From positions 1-62,361 of the forward strand of contig CAMCXS010000030.1 of assembly GCA_945883495.1 (NCBI GenBank): DNA of 62,361 nt, written 5' to 3'. This document shows positions 9,101-18,400 of this stretch, in pieces. The first letter of the stretch is position 1; every line of letters starts with the position of its first letter. The notes under the pieces are model-generated. The model was given only the letters and a program-made list of their open reading frames with translations, was not told where the DNA came from and made no database searches. Source of the stretch: Akkermansia muciniphila (GTDB lineage Bacteria > Verrucomicrobiota > Verrucomicrobiia > Verrucomicrobiales > DEV007). Position numbers and translations under genes: made by a program.

Positions 9101-11948
9101 GGTTTACACCGGGACGAACGTCACCGCTCTCACCCTGGTCCGTTCCAATGAAGACTCCGGCGGCCCGCAAAGCCAAGTCACCTTCAATTGCACCGCCGGC
9201 ACCAGTTACGCCATCGCCGTGGATGGAAACGGTCCCGCCCAGGGCAACATCCTCCTCAACATCGTCTCCGGCAGCACGGCTCCGGAGATTGCCGTGGAAC
9301 AACCGGCGGGCACCAACCTCACCGACGGCGCCGCCACGGTGAACTTCGGCACCACCCTGAACACCCGCACCTCCACCCGGGTCTTCACCGTGAAGAACTC
9401 CGGCGCTTCCGGCCTCACCGGTCTCCGTCTCCGCATCGAAGGCCCCCACGCTTCCGAATTCACCGTCACCGCCACGCCGGTCGCCCCGGTCGTGCCTAGC
9501 GGTTCCACCACCTTCACCATCGCCTTCCAGCCCACCGCCGCCGGCACTCGCACCGCCACGCTGCAGATCCTCAGCAACGACGCGGACGAGAACCCCTTCG
9601 ATATCAACCTCACCGGCAATGGCGTGGTCGTCCCCCCAGATATCGAATTCCGCATCACCACGCTCGATTCCAAAGGCGCCCAAGTTGCCGACGCCACTTC
9701 CGTGATCGGAGACGACAGCACCGGCATCGCCGTCACCGGCACCCGCGTCTTCGTCAACGGGGATACCGCCGCCGCCCGGTTCGAAGCCTCGAATCTCACC
9801 GGCGGAACCGGGCTCGGCCGCAAGGTCGACGGCCTTTGCTCGGACATCGGCACCGGCAAACTCTACACCCTGGCTCACAACGGCACCGCCTTCGTCGCGG
9901 GGAACACCACTGTCAGCCAACTCATCGAACTCGACGCCACCACTGGCGCGGTCACCTCCACGGTGATCGCCCTGGCCTCGCCCATCACCATCGCGTCGAA
10001 CTCCGGCATCTTCAGCGGCAATGGCCGCATCGTTCTCCACAATGGCACCAACGTATTCGACATCCGAGTCCCTTCCGGCGCCGTCATCGACCTGGGCCCC
10101 ATGACCCGGCCCAACTGGCTCGCATCGGAGTCTTGGGCCGTCTCCGGCGTCGCCGAGTTCTTTGGGGGACAGCTCTACATCGCCTACCGCGTCAGCGGCG
10201 CCAACCGCATCGATCGCATCCCGGTTCCCTCCGGCGCCGCCCAACCGGTGGCCAGCTTCACGAACTTGGGTGACTTGGCAAACTGGACCGTTTCCCTGAC
10301 CCAGAATCGCTGGTACTTCCATCACGAGGGCGCCAGCCAGTTCGGCGGCACCGGCAGCGCCAATGAATACGTCGGGTTGGCCGATGCCACCTTCCAAACC
10401 TTGCCCCCGCCCACCATCAGCAGCCCGCGCCTCGCCTCGGCCTATTCCGGCCAGACCTTCAGCTATCAAATCACCGCTTCCCCCGAAGTCACCGGTTACG
10501 GAGCCAACGGCTTGCCCTCCGGCCTGACCGTGAACACCTCCACCGGTCTCATCACCGGCAGCGTCACCACCCCGGGCAGTTATGTGGTCACCATCGCGGC
10601 CACCAACGCCGCCGGCACCAGCACCGTGCCTGTCACGATCAACATTCAGACCATGCCCGCCTCCTTCTTCGAGGACTTTGATCCCGATACCGACCGGACG
10701 CTCTGGGACGATTTCAGCGGCGGGGCCCAAGCCAACCGCTTTGCCCGTCCCGCTGGCGATCTCTCCTCCGGGAACAGTCTTTGGTTCGGCGGCGCCGGCA
10801 GCCGTCACGCCACCACCATTCCCTTGGATACCCGCAACGGCGGTCGCGTCTCCTTCCTCGTCGCCCTCGGCAGCGGGTCGCGCGGCCGTTGGGAACAAGC
10901 CGATCCCGGGGAAGACGTGGTCGTGGAATACTCCGTCAATGGCGCTCCTTTCGTTCCCTTCGGCACCCCCGTGGGCAGCTCCGCTTGGGAAGAAGTCGAG
11001 TTCGATCTTCCCGCTCCCGCAGAAGCCTTTGGCACCCGCCTCCGCTTCCACCAACGCTCCCACACCGGCCGCGGCCTCGACCACTTCGCCATCGACAATG
11101 TCCGCTTCGGCCCCGTCGTCAATCTCGCTCCGGAGATCGCCGTGGAACAACCCGCCGGCACCGGCCTCGTCGATGGCGCCTCCACCGTTTCCTTCCCGGA
11201 AACCCAGCGCCTCGCGGAGGCCTCGCTCACCTTCACCGTGCGCAACCTCGGCTTGGCCGCGCTCACCGGCGTGGCCGTTCAGATCGCCGGCACGCACGAC
11301 TCCGACTACCAGGTGATCGCCCCCCCGGAGGGAACTGTCGCCCCCGCCGGATCCACCTCGTTCACGGTGCGGTTCTCGCCCACCGCCTACGGAATCCGCG
11401 ACGCCGCCCTACGCATCTCCAGCAACGATTCCAACGAGAACCCGTTCGACATCGTCCTCCGCGGTCCCTGCATCGATCCCCTTTCGTTCTATGACGACTT
11501 CGATCCGGGTTACAAGCCGGACCTCTGGCAGCAGTTCGGCGGCCAAGTCACCGCCAACACCCGGGGCGCCAACGCCGGTTCTGGCTCTACGGGGAACAGC
11601 CTCCACTTTGACGGCACCGGCCCCCGCCACGCCACCACCAAGCCCTTGGATACCCGAGGCGGCGCCATCCTCTCCTTCAAAGTCGCCCTGGGCAACAGCA
11701 CCGCCGCCTTCTGGGAAAGCCCGGATCCAGAGGAAGAAGTCGTCGTGGAATACACCACGGACGGCACCACCTTCGTCTCGGTGGGCGATCTCTACACCAG
11801 CCGCACTTGGCAGTCCGTCAGCATTCCACTCCCTGCCGAAGCCCGCTCCGCCACCACCAGCATCCGCTTCCGTCAGCTCAGCCACAGCGGACCGGGCCTC
11901 GATCACTGGGCCATTGAGGAAGTCCAGGTGAGTTCGAGCCAGCCATAA
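6159..11948 (+). CDS. Subtilisin-like serine protease (S8) with large C-terminal extension
   Basis: Encodes 1929 residues. GGAG at 6147-6150 lies 8 nt before the ATG. A signal peptide (about 1-26) and a propeptide-like region precede an S8 peptidase domain (about 125-450) with a complete triad: Asp175 in VIDTG, His230 in HGTHCAG and Ser392 in GTSMACPHAAG. The oxyanion Asn is in AAAGNS. After the protease come a beta domain, three pre-peptidase-C-like domains ('SVWW.W....G......GS.FDT.LAVYTG', about 556-683, 778-904, 909-1038) with one Ig domain between the first two, two choice-of-anchor-D domains starting PEIAVEQPAGT (from 1042 and ~1658), a He_PIG-like Ig domain and two reeler-like sheet domains. 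It should be an exported endopeptidase acting outside the cell, together with the M14 carboxypeptidase further down. Unlike its neighbours it lacks the Asp-loop/WSRDL tail and ends soon after the second reeler-like unit. Confidence 0.93.
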   Translation: MPPLPKLLRSLLAVSWLIGMATATAQIQTVQIGDQKASATGVLAKLKNERGAKAANPAAANLGMLADPTFQCEIVPGLTHLVINPAVRKAAVNDVDVLQICKDLMATGLYEYVEPDFILTALQSPPSDTAYADGTLWGIRNTGAGGGTAGIDVNATPAWSLTPGGSRDVIVAVIDTGIRYTHQDLKNNMWVNPGETPGNGVDDDGNGVVDDVFGLNAISNNGNPMDDNNHGTHCAGTIAATANDSGPIVGVAYNVRLMACKFLSAGGSGQTSDAVECVDYATRMGAQISSNSWGGGGSSQALLDVIRAANAAGSLFVAAAGNSASNNDTVPTFPANYDSPNVVSVAAIDRNGALASFSNFGRTKVHVGAPGVAVYSSTTSSDTSYASFSGTSMACPHAAGVAALLKSRSPSLTPTQLRERLVATARPLASLNGRTVSNGMVDARAALLAGEDGTLDLAITSSSSSIKAGASVAFYVTVTDGGPITGATVTATLGAESPVTFLDNGVNPDTAAGDGVYSGFLTIPGSGQTVTVNALASKTGKQNGTASATFNVIAPPLNDLFENRIVLAIGSTQTTGNNRNSGSQPGEPLNPSVSGGQSVWWEWNAATSGSATITTAGSNFDTTLAVYTGYGTLASLSLIGSNDDTGGPTSSVSFDAIAGASYYLQVDGYRGAQGDVRLNYPSPGQASGPPFLTTQPASAILVEGDPLTVAVAAGGTLPLSFQWSKNGSPIPGATGPSYNLATVTLSDAGSYTVTVTNPYGNVTSQPAVVSVDPISVRPPNDRFVNAQLLSGSAGSVTGSNARASGETDEPDHASNSRPLESVWYRWTAPVNGVFTANTYGSSFDTTLALYTGSQVNALTQIAANDDAGNLQSFITAPVTAGQTYYIGVDGTQSAEGLILLNFNLQPTVPGIINDNFSNRTILGGSSLTMGGNNMGATGETLEPEHSPTSIPTHSVWWSWTAPVNGVAVVDTQGSDFDTSLAVYTGTNVTALTLVRSNEDSGGPQSQVTFNCTAGTSYAIAVDGNGPAQGNILLNIVSGSTAPEIAVEQPAGTNLTDGAATVNFGTTLNTRTSTRVFTVKNSGASGLTGLRLRIEGPHASEFTVTATPVAPVVPSGSTTFTIAFQPTAAGTRTATLQILSNDADENPFDINLTGNGVVVPPDIEFRITTLDSKGAQVADATSVIGDDSTGIAVTGTRVFVNGDTAAARFEASNLTGGTGLGRKVDGLCSDIGTGKLYTLAHNGTAFVAGNTTVSQLIELDATTGAVTSTVIALASPITIASNSGIFSGNGRIVLHNGTNVFDIRVPSGAVIDLGPMTRPNWLASESWAVSGVAEFFGGQLYIAYRVSGANRIDRIPVPSGAAQPVASFTNLGDLANWTVSLTQNRWYFHHEGASQFGGTGSANEYVGLADATFQTLPPPTISSPRLASAYSGQTFSYQITASPEVTGYGANGLPSGLTVNTSTGLITGSVTTPGSYVVTIAATNAAGTSTVPVTINIQTMPASFFEDFDPDTDRTLWDDFSGGAQANRFARPAGDLSSGNSLWFGGAGSRHATTIPLDTRNGGRVSFLVALGSGSRGRWEQADPGEDVVVEYSVNGAPFVPFGTPVGSSAWEEVEFDLPAPAEAFGTRLRFHQRSHTGRGLDHFAIDNVRFGPVVNLAPEIAVEQPAGTGLVDGASTVSFPETQRLAEASLTFTVRNLGLAALTGVAVQIAGTHDSDYQVIAPPEGTVAPAGSTSFTVRFSPTAYGIRDAALRISSNDSNENPFDIVLRGPCIDPLSFYDDFDPGYKPDLWQQFGGQVTANTRGANAGSGSTGNSLHFDGTGPRHATTKPLDTRGGAILSFKVALGNSTAAFWESPDPEEEVVVEYTTDGTTFVSVGDLYTSRTWQSVSIPLPAEARSATTSIRFRQLSHSGPGLDHWAIEEVQVSSSQP

Positions 11949-12070
11949 TCCGTTTCACGACGTCATCCGGCCACCGCGTCACCTCCCGCGAGTCACCAAG
12001 TCATCACGTCACCGTGTCCTGACCCGATGACTCCCAGTGCCGCCCGATGAAAACGCCTCCTGCCTCCCTT

Positions 12071-12352
12071 TCACACAGGACGCGTTCCCTTGCATTCGGG
12101 ATAGCGGGTGCCCCCCCAGAAGTCCCCGCGGGCCGAAGATCGTTTCCGCATAGGTTGGGCGCATTGCGGGCACGGAGGAGCCTCACCTTGTCCCCGCTCC
12201 TCGGAGCGCGCCCGGTCCATCCGTTCCTTGAATCCCCCTTGGGCCACAATATAGCGCTTGCAGAAGCTGATCGTCCCCAGATGGATGATCATCGCAAACT
12301 TGAATGAATGAAGCCGGCGGAAACCACCACTGGCATGATAAATCCGGCTCAC
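12071..12352 (-). pseudogene. Internally deleted four-helix-bundle suffix / zinc-ribbon protein remnant
   Basis: The minus-strand frame encodes 93 residues. Its first ~30 (SGGFRRLHSFKFA...FCKRYI) look like the N terminus of 'four helix bundle suffix domain' proteins (S23-ribosomal-protein/intervening-sequence-like fold). It then jumps to sequence typical of the end of that family: GGFKERMDRAR and a zinc ribbon CPQCAQPM...FWGG.RYPECKGTRP. Intact members as I remember them are more than 200 residues, so most of the helical bundle is missing while the frame is kept. The zinc ribbon is also damaged: the usual WGC is WGG here. The frame overlaps the first 45 nt of the beta-helix gene on the other strand. 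Most likely a decayed accessory gene; a functional minimal version is less likely. Confidence 0.6.
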
Positions 12353-15300
12353 GGCGTGACGCTAAAGCCACCATCCGCCCTATGTCCAACCGTCATACCT
12401 AAGCCCCGCGCGTCCCTCCATCACCCAGTCATCGCCGCCTTCTTCCTCATCCTTCTCGTCTCCCACACATCCGCCGCCACATACCAAATCGCCAACCAAT
12501 CGGACTTCAACACCCGCCGGACGGCCACCTACAGCCCGGGTGATGAGATCCTCTTCCGCCGTGGCGCCATTTTCACCGGAATGTTTGCCCCGCGCGGCAG
12601 TGGCACGTCCGCCGCTCCCATCCGCATCGGGACCTACGGCACCGGCAATCCCCCCATCATCAACGCCCTCGGCGCAAACCAAGCCGCCATCCTCCTCAAG
12701 AACGTGGAGTATTGGGAGATCGATGGCATCGAAGTCACCAACACCAACGGCACCACCGCCGACCAGGGCGAGATCTTCGGCATCTATGTCCTCATCGATT
12801 CCACCGCCAAGACCGTCCTCAGCCATTATCACATCAGCAACTGCTACGTCCACGACGTCAACGGCAACACCGGCATCCGTTACCGCGGCGCCATTCACGT
12901 CCACGCCCTGGACACGCTCGGTAACGCTCCCTTCCGCCTCGACGATGTTCGCATCACCGGGAACACCATCGAGGACTGCGGCGACGTCGGCATCGGCAAC
13001 CGATCCAGCTATGTTGATCTCCCCAACGGCAACGTCGCCCAGCTCTGGACCAACGTCTACGTCGCCCACAACTACATCGCCCGGACCGGCCGCAACGGCA
13101 TCATCTGCCGGGTCAGCAAAGACGCCGTCTACGAATACAACACCCTCGCCGAGACCAGCCGCCACTCCACCGGGCACAGCCTTTACAACTTCGAGACCTC
13201 CGGCTTTATCGCTCAGCACAACGAAGCGTTCGGCAATATAGGCACCGGCTCGGTCGATCGGGGAGGCTTCGATGCGGACTACAACTCCGAGAACACCACG
13301 TTCCAATACAACTACAGCCACGACAACCGTTGGTTTATGGGCATCATGTGCCGCTACAACAAAGGCGTCATCATTCGTTACAACATCAGCCAAAACGAGA
13401 CCGAGGGCATCTATTGGTATGGCTTCGACGATGAATCCCTGCTCGAAAACGTCGTGGTGCATAACAACGTCCACTTCACCAGCTCCTCTCTCCCCGGAGT
13501 TCTCTTCAACGCCGGGAACCGCCGCCCCCGCAACACCACGTTCCTCAACAATATCTTCTATTTCCAAGGCACCGGCGCTTACGGATCCCTGGCCGGCTCC
13601 GGTGCCAATGTCTCCTTTCGCCACAATCTCTATTATAATATCCCCATCTGGCCCCACGGCGGCGACACCGGCGCCCGCACTTCCGATCCCCGCTTCGTCA
13701 ATCCGGGACAGGGCGGCTCCGCGATCGATATGACCGATCCCAACCGCCTCTCCGGCTATCGCCTCCAGTCCAGTTCTCCCTGCATCGACGCCGGCACCGC
13801 GTTCGCCGGGGTCACCAGGGACTTCTGGGGCCAACCCGCTCCGGCTGGATCCGCCCTCGACATCGGCGTCTTCGAACACCAACCCGCCGCAAACCTTCCC
13901 CCCACCGTCACGCTCACCTCCCCAGCAAACGGTTCCTCCGTCACCCTCCCCGCCGCCGTCTCCCTTTCCGCCACCGCCGCGGATTCAGACGGCTCCATCG
14001 CCAAAGTCGAGTTCTACGGAGACGGCGCTAAGCTTGGCGAAGACGCCGCCGCCCCTTTCACCTGGACCTGGAACGCCGCCGCCGGAAACCACACCGTCTT
14101 CGCCATCGCCCAGGACAACACCGGCGCCCGCACCACCTCCACCACCCACTCCGTCACCGTCCTCCCCGCCCCCAACCTTCCCCCCACGGTCACCCTCACC
14201 TCCCCAGCAAACGGTTCCTCCGTCACCCTCCCCGCCGCCGTCTCCCTCTCCGCCACCGCCGCGGATTCCGACGGCTCCATCGCCAAAGTCGAGTTCTACG
14301 GAGACGGCGCCAAGCTCGGCGAAGACGCCACCGCCCCTTTCACCTGGACCTGGAGCGCCGCCGCCGGGAACCGCACCGTCTACGCGATTGGCCAGGACAA
14401 CTCCGGCGCCCGCACCACCTCCGCCGCCACCCACTCCGTCACCGTCCTCCCCGCACCCAACCTTCCCCCCACCATCACCCTCACCTCCCCGGCAAACGGT
14501 TCCTCCGTCACCCTCCCCGCCGCTGTCTCCCTCTCCGCCACCGTCGCGGATTCCGACGGCTCCATCGCCAAAGTCGAGTTCTACGGCGACGGCGCCAAGC
14601 TTGGCGAAGACGCCGCCGCCCCTTTCACCTGGACCTGGAACGCCGCCGCCGGAAACCACACCGTCTTCGCCATCGCCCAGGACAACACCGGCGACCGCAC
14701 CAGTTCGGCCTCCCACGCCGTGAACGTTATCTCCCCCGGCAGCAACGCCCCACCCATCGTCACCCTCACCGCCCCGCTCCCCGCCGCCCGCATCCCCACT
14801 CCCGGACGGATCGACTTCGCCGCCGCCGCCTCGGACTCGGACGGCGCCATCCTGCTGGTCGAGTTCTTTGCCGGTTCCACCAAGGTCGGCAGCGACACCA
14901 CCGAGCCGTTCAGCTTTGTCTGGTTCGCCCCCTCGGGCACCCATTCCCTCACGGCGGTCGCCTTGGATGACGATGGGGCCCGCTCCACGTCCGCCGCCGT
15001 CCCCGTGACCGTCGGGAGACCGTTCGACTTCTGGATCGCCGATGAATTGCCCGGCTCCTCCCAACTCGCCACCAACGAGGATCCCGACGACGATGGCGCC
15101 TCCAACCTCCAAGAATACTTCCAAGGCTCCGACCCCGGCCTGCCCGATAGCCGATTGCCGATCGTCGCCCAAGAAGCTCCCGGCGCAACCCGTCAGGTCC
15201 ATTTCCGCCGCGCCAAGAACCGCACCGGAGCCACCGGACGCCTCCTCTGGTCCCGGGACCTCACCACTTGGCACGAGAGCGGCGCCACCTCCGGAGACCT

Positions 15301-15442
15301 CACCGTTCAGCTCTCCGAAACCGTCCTCTCCGGCCCTGCGGAAGATCCCGAGCTGGTCGAGGCCACCGCCACCCTCTCCGGACCCGTCGCCGCTCTTCCC
15401 CATCGCCTCTTCTTCCTCCTCCGTGTCAGCCTCGCCCCATGA
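12308..15442 (+). CDS. Secreted right-handed beta-helix protein with Ig repeats
   Basis: Encodes 1044 residues from ATG 12308. ATG 12335 is an alternative. Neither gives an ideal signal peptide, since the hydrophobic stretch (VIAAFFLILLVSHTSAA) begins near residue 41. Residues ~60-520 form a parallel beta-helix, rich in 'N.I.....Y....N' turns and Asn ladders, like pectate-lyase-fold polysaccharide-binding or -cleaving proteins. No family-specific catalytic set could be assigned. Three almost identical Ig repeats follow (13892-14735), then a divergent fourth, and a C-terminal module with DPDDDGASNLQEYFQGSD and LLWSRDLTTWHESGAT. The stop codon overlaps the ATG of the carboxypeptidase gene (ATGA), so the two are probably translationally coupled. 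The likely role is binding or processing a polysaccharide outside the cell. Confidence 0.85.
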   Translation: MKPAETTTGMINPAHGVTLKPPSALCPTVIPKPRASLHHPVIAAFFLILLVSHTSAATYQIANQSDFNTRRTATYSPGDEILFRRGAIFTGMFAPRGSGTSAAPIRIGTYGTGNPPIINALGANQAAILLKNVEYWEIDGIEVTNTNGTTADQGEIFGIYVLIDSTAKTVLSHYHISNCYVHDVNGNTGIRYRGAIHVHALDTLGNAPFRLDDVRITGNTIEDCGDVGIGNRSSYVDLPNGNVAQLWTNVYVAHNYIARTGRNGIICRVSKDAVYEYNTLAETSRHSTGHSLYNFETSGFIAQHNEAFGNIGTGSVDRGGFDADYNSENTTFQYNYSHDNRWFMGIMCRYNKGVIIRYNISQNETEGIYWYGFDDESLLENVVVHNNVHFTSSSLPGVLFNAGNRRPRNTTFLNNIFYFQGTGAYGSLAGSGANVSFRHNLYYNIPIWPHGGDTGARTSDPRFVNPGQGGSAIDMTDPNRLSGYRLQSSSPCIDAGTAFAGVTRDFWGQPAPAGSALDIGVFEHQPAANLPPTVTLTSPANGSSVTLPAAVSLSATAADSDGSIAKVEFYGDGAKLGEDAAAPFTWTWNAAAGNHTVFAIAQDNTGARTTSTTHSVTVLPAPNLPPTVTLTSPANGSSVTLPAAVSLSATAADSDGSIAKVEFYGDGAKLGEDATAPFTWTWSAAAGNRTVYAIGQDNSGARTTSAATHSVTVLPAPNLPPTITLTSPANGSSVTLPAAVSLSATVADSDGSIAKVEFYGDGAKLGEDAAAPFTWTWNAAAGNHTVFAIAQDNTGDRTSSASHAVNVISPGSNAPPIVTLTAPLPAARIPTPGRIDFAAAASDSDGAILLVEFFAGSTKVGSDTTEPFSFVWFAPSGTHSLTAVALDDDGARSTSAAVPVTVGRPFDFWIADELPGSSQLATNEDPDDDGASNLQEYFQGSDPGLPDSRLPIVAQEAPGATRQVHFRRAKNRTGATGRLLWSRDLTTWHESGATSGDLTVQLSETVLSGPAEDPELVEATATLSGPVAALPHRLFFLLRVSLAP
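13892..14735 (+). repeat. Three near-identical ~283-bp direct repeats inside the beta-helix gene
   Basis: Units start at 13892, 14174 and 14459 (282 and 285 bp apart, i.e. 94 and 95 codons). Each encodes one Ig-like domain. They match almost base for base, including synonymous positions, which points to recent duplication or gene conversion. The 3-bp difference is one extra Ala codon. Confidence 0.9.
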
Positions 15443-18400
15443 AAAAGCTTCGCCTCATCCTCTTCGTCTTCGCGATGGTCCTGGCCGCCTCCGCCGCCGT
15501 CCTCGTCAACCAGCCTGCGGCCGAGCCCTTGCAGGACGTCCCCACGGATCCCGTCGTCGCCATCCTTGCTTACTCTGACCGCGAGATCCTCGCGGAGCTG
15601 GCCACCCGGATCGATATCTGGGAGACCGATCCCGTTCGCGCCGAGGCCGTCGTCCTCCTCTACCCGGACCAGTGGGAGTTCGTCCGCGGTTTCGGCATCG
15701 AGCCCCGCATCGATCCGGAGCGCACCGCCGCCATGGGAGAAGCCGGCACCCTCGGGATTTCCGGGTATCCGTGTTACCGCACCGTCACCGAAACCTACGC
15801 CTCGCTCGATCAGATCGTGGCCACCTATCCCGGCCTGGCCCGGCTCGAGACCATCGGCTCCAGTTGGGACAAACTCCGCGCCGGCGGCCCGGCGGGCCAT
15901 GACCTAAAAGCCCTCGTCCTCGGAGGTGCCGCCCCCGGTTCCATTCCCAAGTTCCGCTTCTTCCTCATGGGCGCGATCCATGCCCGGGAGCTCACCACCG
16001 CGGAGCTCGCCCTCCGCTTTGCCGAAGAGTTGCTCGCCGGCTATGGCACCGATCCCGACGCCACTTGGCTCCTCGATTACGGCGAGCTTCACGTGATCCC
16101 CATCGCCAACCCCGACGGCCGCCTCTTCGCCGAGACCGGCCTGAGCTGGCGCAAGAACACAAACACCGATCCCGGTTGCACCACTTCCACCTATGGGATC
16201 GACCTGAACCGCAACCACAGCTTCAAATGGAACACCGGCGGCTCCAGCGGTGTCGTCTGCGATCTCACCTACCGCGGCACCTCCGCCGGTTCCGAACCCG
16301 AAACCCAGGCCCTGGAGAATTACATGCGCTCCATCTTCACCGACCAGCGCGGCCCCAACGACGGCGATGCCGCTCCGGCCGATGCCACCGGCCTCATGAT
16401 TTCCCTGCACAGCTACAGCGAGCTGGTCCTCTACCCGTGGGGGAGCACTTCCTCTCCCGCGCCCAACGAATCCAGCCTTCGCATCCTCGGCCGCAAGTTC
16501 GGCTTCTTCAATCGCTACGATGTCACCCAATCCATCGGCCTCTATCCCACCAGCGGCACCACCGATGACTGGGCCTACGGCACCCTGGGGATCGCCGCTT
16601 ACACCTTTGAACTCGGCACCGCCTTCTTCCAAAGCTGCGCCACGTTCGACAGCACCATCCGGCCCAACAACCTGCCCGCCCTCTGGTATGCCTTCAAAGC
16701 CGCCCGCCGCCCGTACCAAAGCCCCGCCGGTCCCGATGTCACCGTCGTCAGCGCTTCCCCTCCTGCCGTCTATCCCGGTCAGCCGGTCACCATCAGCGGC
16801 ACGGCGGACGATACCCGTTCCTTCGATGCCAGTGGCGGCGGCGAACCCGCCCAAACCATTTCCGCCATCCGCGCCTCCCTTGCCGATCCCTCCTGGGTCA
16901 CCGGCAGCACGCTCCCCCTCACGCCATCCGGTTCCGCGACCACCGTCCGCTCCTTCAGCGGTTCCGTCCCCACCGCCGGGTTGCCCAAAGGCCGCCACCT
17001 CGTCTTCGTCGAAGCCCAAGACTCCGCCGGGAACTGGGGCGCGCCCACCGCCACCTTCATCGAGATCCTCGAAGACCCCAATACTGAGCCCACCGTGGTC
17101 CTCACCAGCCCCACGCCCGGCCAAATCATTCCTCTGCCCAACCCCGTCCTCCTCTCCGCCTCCGCCGCCGATCCCGACGGCTCCGTCACCAAAGTCGAGT
17201 TCTACGCCGGTTCCACCAAACTCACCGAGGACACCGCGCCGCCCTACACCTATTCCTGGTCCGCCACTCCCGGGGCCTACACCGTAACCGCCATCGCCCA
17301 CGACAACGAGGGCGCCACCACCACCTCCGCCCCGGTGTCCTTCACCGTGAGCAACGCCGCCCCTTCGGTCACCCTCACCGCTCCGCTTTCCGGCACCACG
17401 GTCTCCCTGCCCAGCACCGTTGAACTCGCCGCCTCCGCCACGGATTCCGATAGCGCCATCGCCAAGGTCGACTTCTTCGCCAACAGCAGCCTCATCGGCA
17501 CCGACCCCAGCCCGCCCTACACCTTCACCTGGTCCGCCGCGCCGGGCAGCCATACCCTCACCGCCGTGGCCGAAGATCAATTTGGCGCCCGCACCACCTC
17601 GGCCCCCGCCACCATCACCGTCCTCAATCCCGCTCCCAACGTCTCCCTCACCGCCCCGGCGAACGGCGCGCTCTTCGAGTTTCCCGTCACCCTCAGCCTC
17701 ACCGCCGCCGCTTCGGATCCAGACGGCTCCGTCGCTCTCGTCGAGTTCCGCGCCGGCGCTATCCCGTTGGGCACCGACTCCTCCCCGCCGTTCACTCTGC
17801 CGTGGTCGCCCCCGATCGGTTCCCACAGCCTGACCGCCATCGCCCAGGACAACTTCGGTGCCCGCACCACATCCTCCCCGGCTACGGCCATCACCGTGGT
17901 CAACGAGGTGAAAGACCCGCCCACGATCGCGATCAGCTCCCCGGTCACCGGCCAACCGCTTTCCGAGGGCACCATCCCCATCAGCGTGACCACTTCGGAC
18001 CCCGATGGCTCCGTCGCCAAGGTCGAGTTCTTCTCCGGCCCCACCAAACTCGGCGAAGATCTCTCCGCTCCCTTCTCCTGGTCCTGGACCGGCGTCGTCC
18101 CGGGGGATTACCTCCTCACCGCCCGCGCCACGGACAATGACGGCCTCACCGCCACCTCCGCTCCCATCGCCCTCACCGTCGTCGCGAACCTCGCCCCCAC
18201 CATTGTCCTCACCGCGCCCACCCAAGGCGCGGCTCTCACCGGCGCCAGCACCACCCTCCGCGCCACCGCTTCGGATGCCGATGGCTCCATCGCTAAGGTC
18301 GAGTTCTTCGAAGGCGCATCCCGCCTCAGCACGGACACCTCCGCGCCCTACGAATTTCTCTGGACCCCCGTCTCCGGCGGCTTCCACACCGTGCACGCCG

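Noticed and set aside
7710-11297. 1195-codon minus-strand frame inside the S8 protease gene
   Set aside because: Same antisense effect. The plus strand has an intact catalytic triad and domain series.
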